DNA from: AP-15 sp963833745
GTDB lineage: Bacteria; Pseudomonadota; Alphaproteobacteria; ATCC43930; CGMCC-115725
Length of the DNA stretch: 64,000 bases
Assembly: GCA_963833745.1 (NCBI GenBank)
Contig: CAWHZD010000007.1
Coordinates: 992,001-1,056,000, forward strand
Direction of reading: 5' to 3'
Shown in pieces: positions 26,355 through 35,166 of this stretch (position 1 is its first letter; each line of letters begins with the position of its first letter). A model generated the notes under the pieces. That model worked only from the letters and a program-made list of their open reading frames with translations, had not been told where the DNA came from and did not search any database. The translations under genes were made by a program, and so were the position numbers.

Positions 26355-26738
26355 ATGACAAATTTCGCAAGGCTCTCGATCATTACTGTACTTAGCGCGA
26401 TTGGCTGCGTTGGGTTTTCATCCGTTGGCGCCACGATGTCCCTCGGCGACTACATCGTATTTAAAGGCCAATCGGTCGCGAAAGATAAGCTTCAGACGTA
26501 TTTGATGGGTGTCTATAAGGGAGAGTTACTGTTTGATAAGTATGCTCATATGTATCTGGACAGACCTACTACGACGTTCTGCACAGACAGCGTCGTATGG
26601 TCTGAAAATTATCCTCAACTCCTCCTAAACAAAGAAATTGAGGCGCAGGCAAGTGTGAGAAAGCAGCCATATCCGAAGGATATACCTGTCGAGCTTGTAA
26701 TGTTTCAGGTAATGCTTCATAACCTCCGCTGCAAGTAG
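26355..26738 (+). CDS. Exported small protein, possibly Rap1a/Tai-like
   Basis: A 127-residue protein with a signal peptide (LSIITVLSAIGCVGFSSVGA). The mature domain has a YLMGVYKGELLFDKY segment, a central Cys (TTFCTDS) and a near-terminal Cys (HNLRCK), a spacing seen in Rap1a/Tai-type periplasmic immunity proteins; the resemblance is weak. Base composition is lower in GC than the flanking genes, suggesting transfer. It follows the other secreted genes on the same strand. Confidence 0.5.
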   Translation: MTNFARLSIITVLSAIGCVGFSSVGATMSLGDYIVFKGQSVAKDKLQTYLMGVYKGELLFDKYAHMYLDRPTTTFCTDSVVWSENYPQLLLNKEIEAQASVRKQPYPKDIPVELVMFQVMLHNLRCK

Positions 26739-26775
26739 TGTTGGCCGTTGAGCGGGTGACTACGCGGCGCATCGA

Positions 26776-27033
26776 ATGACACCTCACCTCGGCGCAGAGC
26801 GCGCGCCCAGGACGGGCGCCATCGTGCGGTGTCTCGATTGCCGCCACCAGGTCGAGCCTGACCCGGCCGAGATGGCGGAGCGCTACGGCGCCGAGATGCC
26901 CGTCCTTGAATGGCATCAGCGGCTGGTGTGCAGCCAATGCGGCAGCTGGCGGATTGATTTCGTCGTCACCGACCGCCCGTACCGGCTGGGCCGAAAAACG
27001 GCGGAGTTGCTGGGGTTTCAGCCCGTTTTTTAG
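26776..27033 (+). CDS. Small zinc-ribbon protein
   Basis: An 85-residue protein with two Cys pairs, CLDCRH near residues 19-24 and CSQCGS near residues 52-57, separated by a short helix (DPAEMAERYG); this is a rubredoxin-like zinc ribbon. The end (FVVTDRPYRLGRKTAELLGF) is basic. No clear ribosome binding site is seen. Function unknown. Confidence 0.5.
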   Translation: MTPHLGAERAPRTGAIVRCLDCRHQVEPDPAEMAERYGAEMPVLEWHQRLVCSQCGSWRIDFVVTDRPYRLGRKTAELLGFQPVF

Positions 27034-27252
27034 ATTGGCCGTGTTCGAGCTGCGCGAGCGGCGGCCCGTAACCCAAGGGCGTGACCTCCCAGCGCACCGG
27101 GAGGTTTCGCTCGCCTTTCGCGCGAATAGGGCGGTTTTCAGCCTTCCAGGCAGCCTTGAAAACGTTGCGGCCGAGGGCTCACACATGGATCTTACCCGCC
27201 GCCAGCAGCGAACCATCCGGGCCCCGCGCGGCTCGCCTTTGCCGATGTGATC

Positions 27253-27420
27253 ATGGCCGCCTATCCGGCGCGCGCGACGGCGCTGGCGATCGGCATCGTC
27301 GCGATCGCCGAGATCTTCGCGAATGTGGTCCGCAATACGGGCATCGCGCCCGACGTCATTGAGTCATTCGAGCGGCCGGCCGGACCGAGACAGCGAGCCC
27401 GGAACCACTCATCTGCATAA
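27253..27420 (+). CDS. Possible 55-aa protein
   Basis: An ATG at 27253 opens MAAYPARATALAIGIVAIAE, a hydrophobic helix followed by a polar tail ending at TAA 27420. It is short and without known relatives; kept only because composition and position between same-strand genes are compatible with a real gene. Confidence 0.25.
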   Translation: MAAYPARATALAIGIVAIAEIFANVVRNTGIAPDVIESFERPAGPRQRARNHSSA

Positions 27421-27462
27421 ATGTTGAACCCAGTAACCGTCAACAGACAACAGGTGATTCGG

Positions 27463-27717
27463 ATGCTGATCATCGCCAGATCGATCTTGTTCGCGACCGG
27501 GTTGCTGTTTGCCGCGGTTACGGCGAACGCTCAGGCTTACTATTCGGGGTATTACTATCCGTACTACACGGCGTATCCGGGATACACCTATCACGATTCT
27601 TATTATTACAACTACGCGTACCCGTGGTATTCCGGCTCTCCTCGTCGAGATTACGAGAAACCATCGACCTATTGTTACAAACAGAACAGGAGACAACATT
27701 TCAGAGTCTACTTGTAG
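27463..27717 (+). CDS. Tyrosine-rich exported protein
   Basis: An 84-residue protein from the ATG at 27463 (an upstream in-frame ATG at 27421 is also possible). The signal peptide is LLFAAVTANAQA, followed by a mature part of about 20 tyrosines in 50 residues (YYSGYYYPYYTAYPGY and similar). Low-complexity Tyr-rich exported proteins can be cell-surface or cuticle-like, but no function can be assigned. The final 25 residues overlap the next frame. Confidence 0.45.
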   Translation: MLIIARSILFATGLLFAAVTANAQAYYSGYYYPYYTAYPGYTYHDSYYYNYAYPWYSGSPRRDYEKPSTYCYKQNRRQHFRVYL

Positions 27718-27908
27718 ATGTGTCTGCTAAACTGGCAGAGTTAGTAGCTCAACCGGAGGTCCCTACTATTCAAACTGCGTATGCCCTATCCTTAGAGGCA
27801 CTTCGGACTGCTTATCGTCATACCCGGTATAACGTTGGGACAGAGCCAGCGCTGATAAAGCGTGTCGAGGAGATAGGTGCGAAGCGCTTCTTCCTAGACG
27901 ATATTCCC
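27624..27908 (+). pseudogene. Unknown protein, N-terminal part (split by IS66)
   Basis: The frame reads ETTFQSLLVDVSAKLAELVA and AYALSLEALRTAYRHTRYNV, with good helical character, until IPEE at the edge of the IS66 insertion. The GTG start at 27624 is uncertain. The continuation lies on the far side of the IS66 element at 30602, in the matching frame. Confidence 0.5.
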
Positions 27909-27932
27909 GAGGAGGTAACTACTCACGTCTGA

Positions 27933-28430
27933 TCAGGGCGGGATGAGGATCGGTCGTCCGGCGAGGGCAAGCTGGAGGGCTTGGAGGGCTGATTGGCCGT
28001 GCAGCCTACCGGTGGCAATGACCGAAGCGGCGGCGGCATAGGTGCAGGCGCCCCACTCGGAGCGAACGCCGCCGGTGACCTTTGGGAAGATGACGCTGGG
28101 TCGCAGCGCCCGTTCGCAGTCGTTATTAGTGGCGGGGACGTCGCGGCGGGTGACGAAAAGGAAGAGATCGCCGCGGCATTTTCGGATGGCGCGGGCGAGT
28201 TGTTGGCAGGCCTCGGTGGGGCCAATGGCGAGCAGCCGATCGAGCCGGCGGTCGAGGTCGGCTTGGTATTGAGCCAGCGTGCTGTCCTTGAGATCGGCGC
28301 GGCGCCGGCTGATGCCGACGGCGCGTTGCAGCAGCTTGTGAAAACCTGGGGCGAAGGCGGTGTCGCCGGTATCGATGGCGTATTGCGTGTCGCGCAGCAG
28401 ATGGGCCAGGCAGAGCTGGCGTTGCGCAAG
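27933..28430 (-). pseudogene. IS66 transposase, C-terminal part
   Basis: In the right frame the segment reads RQLCLAHLLRDTQYAIDTGD, then DVPATNNDCERALRPSVIFP and KVTGGVRSEWGACTYAAAAS, the standard end of IS66 TnpC with the final catalytic Glu region (NNDCERALR). It ends AGRPILIPP and TGA at 27933. It is separated from its N-terminal part by the inserted IS256-type element. Confidence 0.85.
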
Positions 28431-29747
28431 GGAGTGTCAGGAATTTCGTGCGTGGTTGGGCATGATGGGAGCGAAGGAGACCGCCCATGCCGCGACGCAA
28501 GCCACCTCTTATTCCTGACGCCATTCTTGACCAGCTGCTGGCGGGCGCCGATGCGAAGACCGCCTTTGACCCGAATGGTCTGCTCGACGATCTGAAGAAG
28601 GCGCTGGCCGAGCGGGTGTTGAACGCCGAGATGGATCATCATCTGGCCGGCGAGGAGCCGGGTAACCGGCGCAACGGCTATGGTCGCAAGACCGTACTCA
28701 CCGACACCGGCAAAATCGCGCTGGCGGTGCCGCGCGACCGCCAGTCGAGCTTTGATCCGCAGCTGATCGCCAAATATCAGCGCCGCTTCCCGGGTTTCGA
28801 CGACAAGATAATTTCAATGTACGCCCGCGGCATGAGCACCCGCGAGATCGTCGGCCATCTGCGCGATTTGTACGGCATTGAGGTGTCGCCCGATTTGATC
28901 AGCGCGGTAACCGAGGCGGTTCTGGACGAGGTCGCCGCCTGGCAGGCACGCCCGTTGGAAGCGACCTATCCGCTGATTTTCTTTGACGCCTTACGGGTCA
29001 AGATCCGTGACGAAGGGCTGGTCCGCAATAAGGCAGTGCACATCGCGCTCGGCGTGCGCGCTGATGGCGCCAAGGAGATCCTGGGGCTGTGGCTCGAGCA
29101 GAACGAAGGCGCCAAATTCTGGCTGCGCGTGATGAACGAGCTGAAAAATCGCGGCGTCGAGGACGTGCTGATCGCCATCGTCGACGGCTTGAAGGGCTTT
29201 CCCGAGGCGATCATCGCGGTCTTCCCCCAGGCAACGGTGCAGACCTGCATCGTTCATCTGCTGCGCCACAGCCTCGATTTTGTTTCTTGGAAGGACCGTA
29301 AGCCGGTCGCAGCGGCCCTCAAGGACATCTACCGGGCCGTGGATGCCGTCGCCGGCGAAACCGCGCTCACTGCCTTCGAGGAAGGCTACTGGGGCCGCAA
29401 ATACCCGGCAATCGGCCAGAGCTGGCGGCGCGCCTGGGGCGAAGTCGTCCCGTTCTTTGCCTTCCCCACCGACGTTCGGCGGATTTTGTACACCACCAAT
29501 GCCATCGAGGCGCTCAATTCCAAGCTCCGCCGGGCGGTCCGGGCCAGAGGCCATTTCCCCAGCGATGAGGCGGCGACAAAGCTCCTCTTCCTGGTCTTGA
29601 ACCGTTCCGAAAAGGAGTGGATCATGCCGCCGCGCGAGTGGTCCATGGCCAAGTCGCAGTTCGCTGTTCTGTTCGGCGAGCGCTTCACACGAGCCATGGC
29701 GTAGTCAGTTGAACCGCCCCGCTGCGCACGAAATTCCTGATAGTCCC
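28430..29747 (+). mobile_element. IS256-family element, copy b (1318 bp), inside IS66
   Basis: Terminal inverted repeats are TCAGGAATTTCGTGCG on the left and its near-complement CGCACGAAATTCCTGA on the right. Flanks share TTGCGC but a full 8-9-bp duplication is not perfect, so the insertion may have been followed by a small deletion. This element differs from copies a, c and d. Confidence 0.85.
28487..29704 (+). CDS. IS256 family transposase (mutator type)
   Basis: A 405-residue transposase with the typical opening MPRRKPPLIPDAILDQLLAG, the RRNGYGRKTVLTDTG region, a first Asp in IFFDALRVKIRDEG, a second in AIVDGLKGFPEAI, and the terminal TTNAIEALNSKLRRAVRARG with the catalytic Glu. The frame is intact. 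It is inserted into the IS66 gene on the opposite strand. Confidence 0.93.
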   Translation: MPRRKPPLIPDAILDQLLAGADAKTAFDPNGLLDDLKKALAERVLNAEMDHHLAGEEPGNRRNGYGRKTVLTDTGKIALAVPRDRQSSFDPQLIAKYQRRFPGFDDKIISMYARGMSTREIVGHLRDLYGIEVSPDLISAVTEAVLDEVAAWQARPLEATYPLIFFDALRVKIRDEGLVRNKAVHIALGVRADGAKEILGLWLEQNEGAKFWLRVMNELKNRGVEDVLIAIVDGLKGFPEAIIAVFPQATVQTCIVHLLRHSLDFVSWKDRKPVAAALKDIYRAVDAVAGETALTAFEEGYWGRKYPAIGQSWRRAWGEVVPFFAFPTDVRRILYTTNAIEALNSKLRRAVRARGHFPSDEAATKLLFLVLNRSEKEWIMPPREWSMAKSQFAVLFGERFTRAMA

Positions 29748-30573
29748 TTGCGCGCCAGACCTCGGGTTTGACGCTGCCGAGGAAATCGTTCAGCACCACG
29801 GCGCTGCGGCTGTCGGCGATCAGATGATAGATGGCAGTCGACGACAGCAGCACCCATTGCCACCAGTTCTTGCCCTTGACCCGGGCCGAGGTCTCGTCCG
29901 AGGCCACCACCTTGCTGGCGCGCACTTCCGCTGCAATGGTCTCCGCGCTCGCGGCGAGCGGGGTTTGCGCGCGGGCCAGCAGGTTGGCGATCGCGCCCTC
30001 GCTGAGGCGAACCCCGAACACTTCCTCCAGCAGCCGCGCCAACCGTTCGAAGCCGATCGCCTGGGTGACGTGCAGGTGCACGATCAGCGCCACGAGATCG
30101 CGGCCGAAGGGCGACCCCGGCGGCATGTCGGGGGGCGGCGCGGCGCTGAACCCGCGGCGGCAATGCGGGCAAGTGCCGCGATGCCGGTGAACGCGGATGA
30201 TGACCGGCCGAATCGGCGGCAACTCGAGATGATCATAGGCATGAAACCGGGGCTGACCGGCCGGGCTCAACTGATGCGTGCAATGCGGGCAACACTCGGC
30301 GATACTCTCGACAATCCGGTCCGGATTGGCGGCCAGCGCCCGAAACACCCCGGGCCGGCCCTTGCGCTTACCCGCCGCGCGGCGTTCGGCGCGGTTGGCT
30401 TTGCGCCCTTGCGACGGCGGCAGCGAGGAATTGTCCGGGGTCTTGGGCGGCTGACCGGTTTTGGCTTCCAGTTCAGCGATGCGCCGGGTCAACGCCTCGA
30501 TCTGCGCCGCCTGCGCCAGCACCAGCGCGATCAGCTCATCCTTGGAGAGCTTCGCGAGCTCATCCTGATACAT
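29748..30573 (-). pseudogene. IS66 transposase, N-terminal part
   Basis: The segment starts at ATG 30573 (MYQDELAKLSKDELIALVLA), has an N-terminal coiled coil (AAQIEALTRRIAELEAK), the zinc motif CCPHCTH...CPHCRRGF, and the beginning of the DDE core (VVASDETSARVKGKNWWQWV). It breaks at KPEVWRA where the IS256-type element begins. Confidence 0.88.
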
Positions 30574-30601
30574 CCTCAGGTTGAATCACGCGAATATACC
30601 C

Positions 30602-31187
30602 TTGTCAATCAAAATCTACGCGCTGATCGCCTCACACCCACAATATGTGCTCCTCATCCGTACCGCTCCGTCCATCACCCTGCTCCGGATGCTCCGGGGG
30701 TGAGCAATTACCCGAGGAGATCGAGCGCCTAGTCCGGGATAATCCAATTTCCCCCACCGTGGTTCATGAGCATGTCACCGAGTTGGCAAACGAACGACGA
30801 ATATATCTTAACACAATTCAGGAATTAAGCGATAAGCTACAAACACTTGGTATTGTTGCTATCCAACCTGAGGCGGGACAGGCAGAGCTTGGGTTCACAA
30901 TCCCTCGCACGCTATTCGACAATAATTTAGATGGACTTATTGGCGAGTTGCGCGAAATCCGATTTATTCTCAGAGCCTTTTCCGAAGCGGCAACAGGTTC
31001 CGTAGAGCGTCCGACAATACAGCAGATTTCTACGTCAGATCCGCTCTTCTTTTTTGGGCTTAGCGTGAGCACGGTTATTATGGTTGGCAAGGCTGTTCAC
31101 TGGATACTCGATACGTGGAAGAAGGTAGAGGACATACGAAATGTTCGTGCACAAACGAGTAAGCTGCACATACCACAAGAAAAGTAA
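30602..31187 (+). pseudogene. Unknown protein, C-terminal part (split by IS66, frameshifted)
   Basis: Immediately after the IS66 the frame matching the N-terminal part reads LSIKIYALIASHPQYVLLIR and ends at a run of five G near 30698; shifting one base there continues EQLPEEIERLVRDNPISPTV, then LANERRIYLNTIQELSDKLQ. A possible membrane segment (FFFGLSVSTVIMVGKAVHWI) lies near the end. The gene is of lower GC than its surroundings and unknown in function. Confidence 0.5.
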
Positions 31188-31196
31188 ATTATTGAA

Positions 31197-31538
31197 ATGT
31201 TTGACAAAAGCATTACCGCGAAAGTTGATGCGGAAGTGGCACAAAAAGTTACCGAGTTTCTAACTGCCAGAGCGCATGAAGAGTCGCGGCAGCAAGAATT
31301 GCAAACCCATTTAACCTATGCGCTTACATCGCTGTTTGCACGTATTGAGCGTGGCATGACAGTTGAAATTCGGTTCTTGCCGCCAACAGACACCGCGCCC
31401 GAGACAGGCACGACCGATGATAAAGCTACAGACGAGTTTGCGACGCTTGGTGTAATTGCGCGACAGCTTGTGTTCCCGCCGGTTGCTGAGGAGCCAATCC
31501 TGGGTCTGACGGAACGCCAAGATTCCATTACGCCCTGA
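31197..31538 (+). CDS. Small hypothetical protein downstream of the split gene
   Basis: A 113-residue soluble protein, 10 bases after the split gene and probably co-transcribed. The N-terminal half is helical (VAQKVTEFLTARAHEESRQQ), the C-terminal half acidic and proline-containing. Base composition is lower in GC than the surrounding insertion sequences. I do not recognise it. Confidence 0.5.
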   Translation: MFDKSITAKVDAEVAQKVTEFLTARAHEESRQQELQTHLTYALTSLFARIERGMTVEIRFLPPTDTAPETGTTDDKATDEFATLGVIARQLVFPPVAEEPILGLTERQDSITP

Positions 31539-31699
31539 CCAAAGTGGCATGATGAGGTCAAGGAAACTTGTGCCGAGGCTGGCCGTCTCATTGATTTAAT
31601 ATGCGGCAGATGCTTCGAGAGGTTCACTGACCGGATTCTGCCATCGATCACGGCGATTTTCCATAAGACCCATTCTGCGTCTTTTTGATTGTAGGCCCA

Positions 31700-33231
31700 A
31701 CGTGCAAATGTCAGTGCCGTCCAATTTAAAAATGTCAGTCTCTGCGGCTTTTTGGCGGGCTGTGGGGGGCGGCATCAATGGCGGTGCTGAGCGTGAGCAA
31801 TGGCGAGCTGCGGCGTCTCGAGGTGTTGCGCGACGTCGATCTTGGTGGGTTGCCGGTGCGTGCTGCGGCGCAGCTGTTGGGGCGTAGCGAGCGCCAGGTA
31901 TGGCGGTTGTTGAAGGCGTTTCGCGGTGAGGGCGTCGCGGGTTTGATCTCGAAGAAGCGCGGTCGGCCGAGCAACCGCCGGACGACAGCCGCGGTGCGCG
32001 CCGCGGTGCTGTGGGTCGTGCGCCACAACTATGCCGATTTCGGGCCGACCCTGGCCGCTGAGAAGCTCGCCGCCGAGCACGGCTTTGCGTTCTCCAGCGA
32101 GACGTTGCGCAAGTGGATGATCGCCGACGGGCTGTGGCTCGATCGCAAGCAGCGGCAAAGGCGGGTTCATCAACCGCGGCCACGGCGCGACTGCGTCGGC
32201 GAACTGGTGCAAGTCGACGGCAGCGAGCATTGGTGGTTCGAGGACCGCGGGCCGCAATGCACCCTGTTGGTGTTTGTCGACGACGCGACCAGCCGGTTGA
32301 TGCATCTCCAATTTGTCGAGAGCGAGTCGACGTTCGCCTATTTCCACGCGGCCCGCGCCTACCTCGATGCCTGGGGCAAGCCGATCGCCTTTTACAGCGA
32401 CAAGCACGGCGTCTTTCGGGTCAACCATCCGGGTGCGCTTGGCGGTGACGGGATGACCCAGTTTGGCCGGGCATTGCATGCGCTCAACATCGACATCATC
32501 TGCGCCAATTCGAGCCCTGCGAAGGGCCGGGTCGAGCGCGCGCACAAGACGTTGCAGGATCGGCTGGTCAAGGAATTGCGGCTGGCTGACGCGGCCACCC
32601 TGGCGGACGGCAATGCCTTGCTGCCGGCTTTCATCGCTGACTACAACGCGCGCTTTGCCAAGGCGCCAGCAAACAGCAAGGATCGGCACCGGCCGCTGCG
32701 CGCCGGTGACGATCTCGAGGACGCCTTCGCCTGGAAGGAGGAGCGCACCCTGTCACGGGCGCTGACCCTGCAATACGACAAGGTGATGTTCATCCTGGAG
32801 CCGAGCGAACAGGCAAAGGCGGCGATCGGCAAGCGGGTCACCGTGGTCGACTATCCCGACGGCCGCCTGGCGATCCGCTACCGTGGGCTCGAACTGGCGT
32901 ATCGAACCTTCGACAAAATTCGCCAGGTCTCGCAGGCCGCTATCGTCGAGAACAAACAGCTTGGCGCCGCGCTCGCCTTCATCCGCGAGGAGCAGCTGCG
33001 CCGCGGGCCTGAGCGTCGCAGTGGGCCACGCCGGCGCGATCAGCACGACGCGCGTGTCTTTAAAGTCGGCTGAACCTTTCTACGAGCCGAGCGTGCTGAC
33101 GCCCGCTCGGTCAAAGAAGGTCGCGGTTTCAAGCGTCCGTACCGCGGGCGTCGGTCGGGCGCTGCGCTACGCCGGGGGCGCCGCGCCCGCCCATCGCCCG
33201 ACCCAACCGCACTAACATTTCTTCTGTCACG
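31700..33231 (+). mobile_element. ISNCY-type element, intact transposase
   Basis: The left end carries AAATGTCAGT twice (31706-31715 and 31730-31739, 24 bases apart); the right end near 33211-33231 has GCACTAACATTT and TGTCAC, matching the left end in inverted orientation (GCACTGACATTT). Boundaries are approximate. It is related to the truncated copy at 6438-7245. Confidence 0.6.
31778..33073 (+). CDS. ISNCY-type transposase
   Basis: A 431-residue transposase with an N-terminal helix-turn-helix (LPVRAAAQLLGRSERQVWRL), then a DDE core: VQVDGSEHWWFEDRG (first Asp), FYSDKHGVFRVNHPG (second Asp), and SSPAKGRVERAHKTLQDRLV with the final Glu. The C-terminal beta-barrel-like part (KRVTVVDYPDGRLAIRYRG) is complete. 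Several start codons are possible near 31778. Confidence 0.9.
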   Translation: MAVLSVSNGELRRLEVLRDVDLGGLPVRAAAQLLGRSERQVWRLLKAFRGEGVAGLISKKRGRPSNRRTTAAVRAAVLWVVRHNYADFGPTLAAEKLAAEHGFAFSSETLRKWMIADGLWLDRKQRQRRVHQPRPRRDCVGELVQVDGSEHWWFEDRGPQCTLLVFVDDATSRLMHLQFVESESTFAYFHAARAYLDAWGKPIAFYSDKHGVFRVNHPGALGGDGMTQFGRALHALNIDIICANSSPAKGRVERAHKTLQDRLVKELRLADAATLADGNALLPAFIADYNARFAKAPANSKDRHRPLRAGDDLEDAFAWKEERTLSRALTLQYDKVMFILEPSEQAKAAIGKRVTVVDYPDGRLAIRYRGLELAYRTFDKIRQVSQAAIVENKQLGAALAFIREEQLRRGPERRSGPRRRDQHDARVFKVG

Positions 33232-33475
33232 GGCCCCGATGGGTCAATCCCTCTAAGTCTTGATCCTGTCGCCGGGGTCTCTCTTCTGTCCGGGGTCGGC
33301 GCTGGGCCGCCACCTGATGGGGTCGGATGAGGAGCAGGTCGACCAATCTAACAATGCGCAGTGGCAATGCCCTGCTGAAATGTCATCGGCCTGACCTGGT
33401 CCATCGTCCCGGCGACGGGACCTTGCTCCGGGCGGTCGGTGTTAGGAACCGCCCGAACCTGCACTCTCCTTTTCG

Positions 33476-34510
33476 TTAGCGGGCTGCAGCTGCCGCTTTG
33501 TCGGCGAGGAATTCTGTGCTGTCGGCCAGCATGCGGTGCAGCACCACGGCGAGCTTGCGGGCGACCGCGACCTTGGCTTTGCACATGCCGGCGCGAGCCG
33601 CCAGCCGCATCCCCCAGCTCTTCAGGGTCGAGCCCTTCACCGGCCGGGTTAGAATGACATTGGCCGCCTCATAGAGGGCAGTGCGCACGCCGCCGTCGCC
33701 GATCTTGGAGATGCGGCCGGTGACGTCGGTCTCGCCCGACTGATATTTTTTCGGGGTCAGCCCAAAATGCGCCCCCACCGCCTTGGAGGATCTAAAGCGG
33801 CCGCGATCGTCGATTGCCGAGGCATAGGTCAACCCGACGATCGGGCCGACACCGGGCGCGGTCATCAACAGCCGGACGCGACGATCTTCGCGCGCCAGGG
33901 ATCGCAGGCGTTTCTCCAGCTTCTGCCATTGTTCGAACAGCATACCGCGCGCCGCGAGCAGGGCCTCAGCAATCGTCGACAGCGTGGCGTGGCCGGCGAC
34001 CAGTTCGCGGATCCGGCTCGCAAAGGTTCGCGGTGTCGTCGGACCGACCTTCAGCCCAAAGCCGCGCAGCACTCCGCGCAGGCTCATCTCAACGTCATGG
34101 TTCTTGGTCTGCAGCAGTTTGCGCGCCGCTAATAGCGCTCGCACCTCTTGCGCCGGCAGCGATTTGCAGTACACCGAGCGGAACCAGCCGAGCCGCATCA
34201 GCTGGGCGATGCCGCGCGCATCCTTGCGGTCGGTCTTGACCGGCATCGTCTTGAAGGCGGCACGGACATGCCGGGTCTCGAGCAATTCGACCGGCAGCCC
34301 AACATCCCGCATGCCCGCATAGAGCCATTGCGACAGCGGCCCGGCCTCCAGTCCAATCCGCGCCACAACAATCTCCAGACCGCCAAACCATCCGATCAGG
34401 ACCTCGGGCTCGCTCGCCACTTTGGCTTCGCGCACGATCCGCCCGGTCGCGTCGACAACGCAAATGCTCGCGCTTTCCAATGACACATCGATACCAGCAT
34501 AGTGCTCCAT
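33476..34510 (-). CDS. IS110 family transposase (type C)
   Basis: A 344-residue DEDD transposase. N-terminal RuvC-like motifs are YAGIDVSLESAS, GLEAGPLSQWL and MPVKTDRKDARGIAQL; the C-terminal Tnp_20 domain has MTAPGVGPIVGLTYASAIDD and the serine region GAHFGLTPKKYQSGETDVTG. The ATG at 34510 is the family start; upstream in-frame codons are unrelated. It is a different element from copies A and B further down. The upstream non-coding stretch (about 34511-34640) is where an IS110-type bridge RNA could lie. Confidence 0.92.
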   Translation of the reverse strand: MEHYAGIDVSLESASICVVDATGRIVREAKVASEPEVLIGWFGGLEIVVARIGLEAGPLSQWLYAGMRDVGLPVELLETRHVRAAFKTMPVKTDRKDARGIAQLMRLGWFRSVYCKSLPAQEVRALLAARKLLQTKNHDVEMSLRGVLRGFGLKVGPTTPRTFASRIRELVAGHATLSTIAEALLAARGMLFEQWQKLEKRLRSLAREDRRVRLLMTAPGVGPIVGLTYASAIDDRGRFRSSKAVGAHFGLTPKKYQSGETDVTGRISKIGDGGVRTALYEAANVILTRPVKGSTLKSWGMRLAARAGMCKAKVAVARKLAVVLHRMLADSTEFLADKAAAAAR

Positions 34511-34776
34511 GGTCGTCCCTCGTTGATGCTTGGAGCAGGTCAAGCCTGACTCCGTTTCTGACTTCATCACTCTGAGGGACGGCCACTGCCGCAACCACGG
34601 TCGGTTGCCGGCCCGTGACCCCATCTATCTGGGCTGGACATTTGATGAGACGCGCAGGGTCCGCGAGATGTCTGAGCTTGCGGATCGGTACCGGGCTAAC
34701 CAAGTCCAAGTTACCAAAATCAACAAATCCGCTTTTCGGTACGTGAACGGATAAGCCCGTTCGGAGGAAATCTTGC

Positions 34777-35142
34777 TTGGCCGAATACAACAACCGCCCC
34801 CTCGCGGCGACGATCGCGAGCGGATCACCAGAGCGCGTCAAGCGGCCGAGGCGCTGTTCGCGCCGAAATGGCGAGTCGCCGTGCCATCAGTTTCCAGAGT
34901 CCTCACCCGCGGACCAATCGGCGCGGAAGCCGCGCGTGCTGGGAATCTCGCCGGCGGCGCCAGTTTGTCACGACAAGCTCCCAACTCCGATCGCACCCGA
35001 GCCGCAGTCGACGCGCGAGATCCCCCCGTCGCAATTTGCGCGCATCCGCGCCTTGGCGAAATACGGCATGACGGTTCCTCAGGTGGCCAAAGTCTACGGG
35101 GTTCCCATCGGCGAGATCGAGCGCGTTCTGCGCAAAGACTGA
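34777..35142 (+). CDS. Small protein with a C-terminal helix-turn-helix-like motif
   Basis: A 121-residue frame whose last 40 residues (IPPSQFARIRALAKYGMTVP then QVAKVYGVPIGEIERVLRKD) look like a conserved small DNA-binding module found in alphaproteobacteria. The N-terminal 80 residues are basic and low in order, so the true start may be internal. The gene lies just before an IS630 element. Function unknown. Confidence 0.45.
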   Translation: MAEYNNRPLAATIASGSPERVKRPRRCSRRNGESPCHQFPESSPADQSARKPRVLGISPAAPVCHDKLPTPIAPEPQSTREIPPSQFARIRALAKYGMTVPQVAKVYGVPIGEIERVLRKD

Positions 35143-35166
35143 CTGCGATTAGGCTTCTGGCCGCCG

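Larger units (their letters stand above)
27909..30593 (-). mobile_element. IS66-family element (tnpC-only type) containing an IS256-type element
   Basis: An IS66 transposase reads on the minus strand from 30573 to 27933 but is interrupted at 28430-29747 by an IS256-type element. Flanking sequences ATATTCCC (27901-27908) and ATATACCC (30594-30601) differ at one of eight bases and may be the target duplication; using them as such keeps the host gene in frame. Without the inner element the IS66 is about 1.4 kb, matching single-gene (ISBst12-like) members. Confidence 0.65.
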
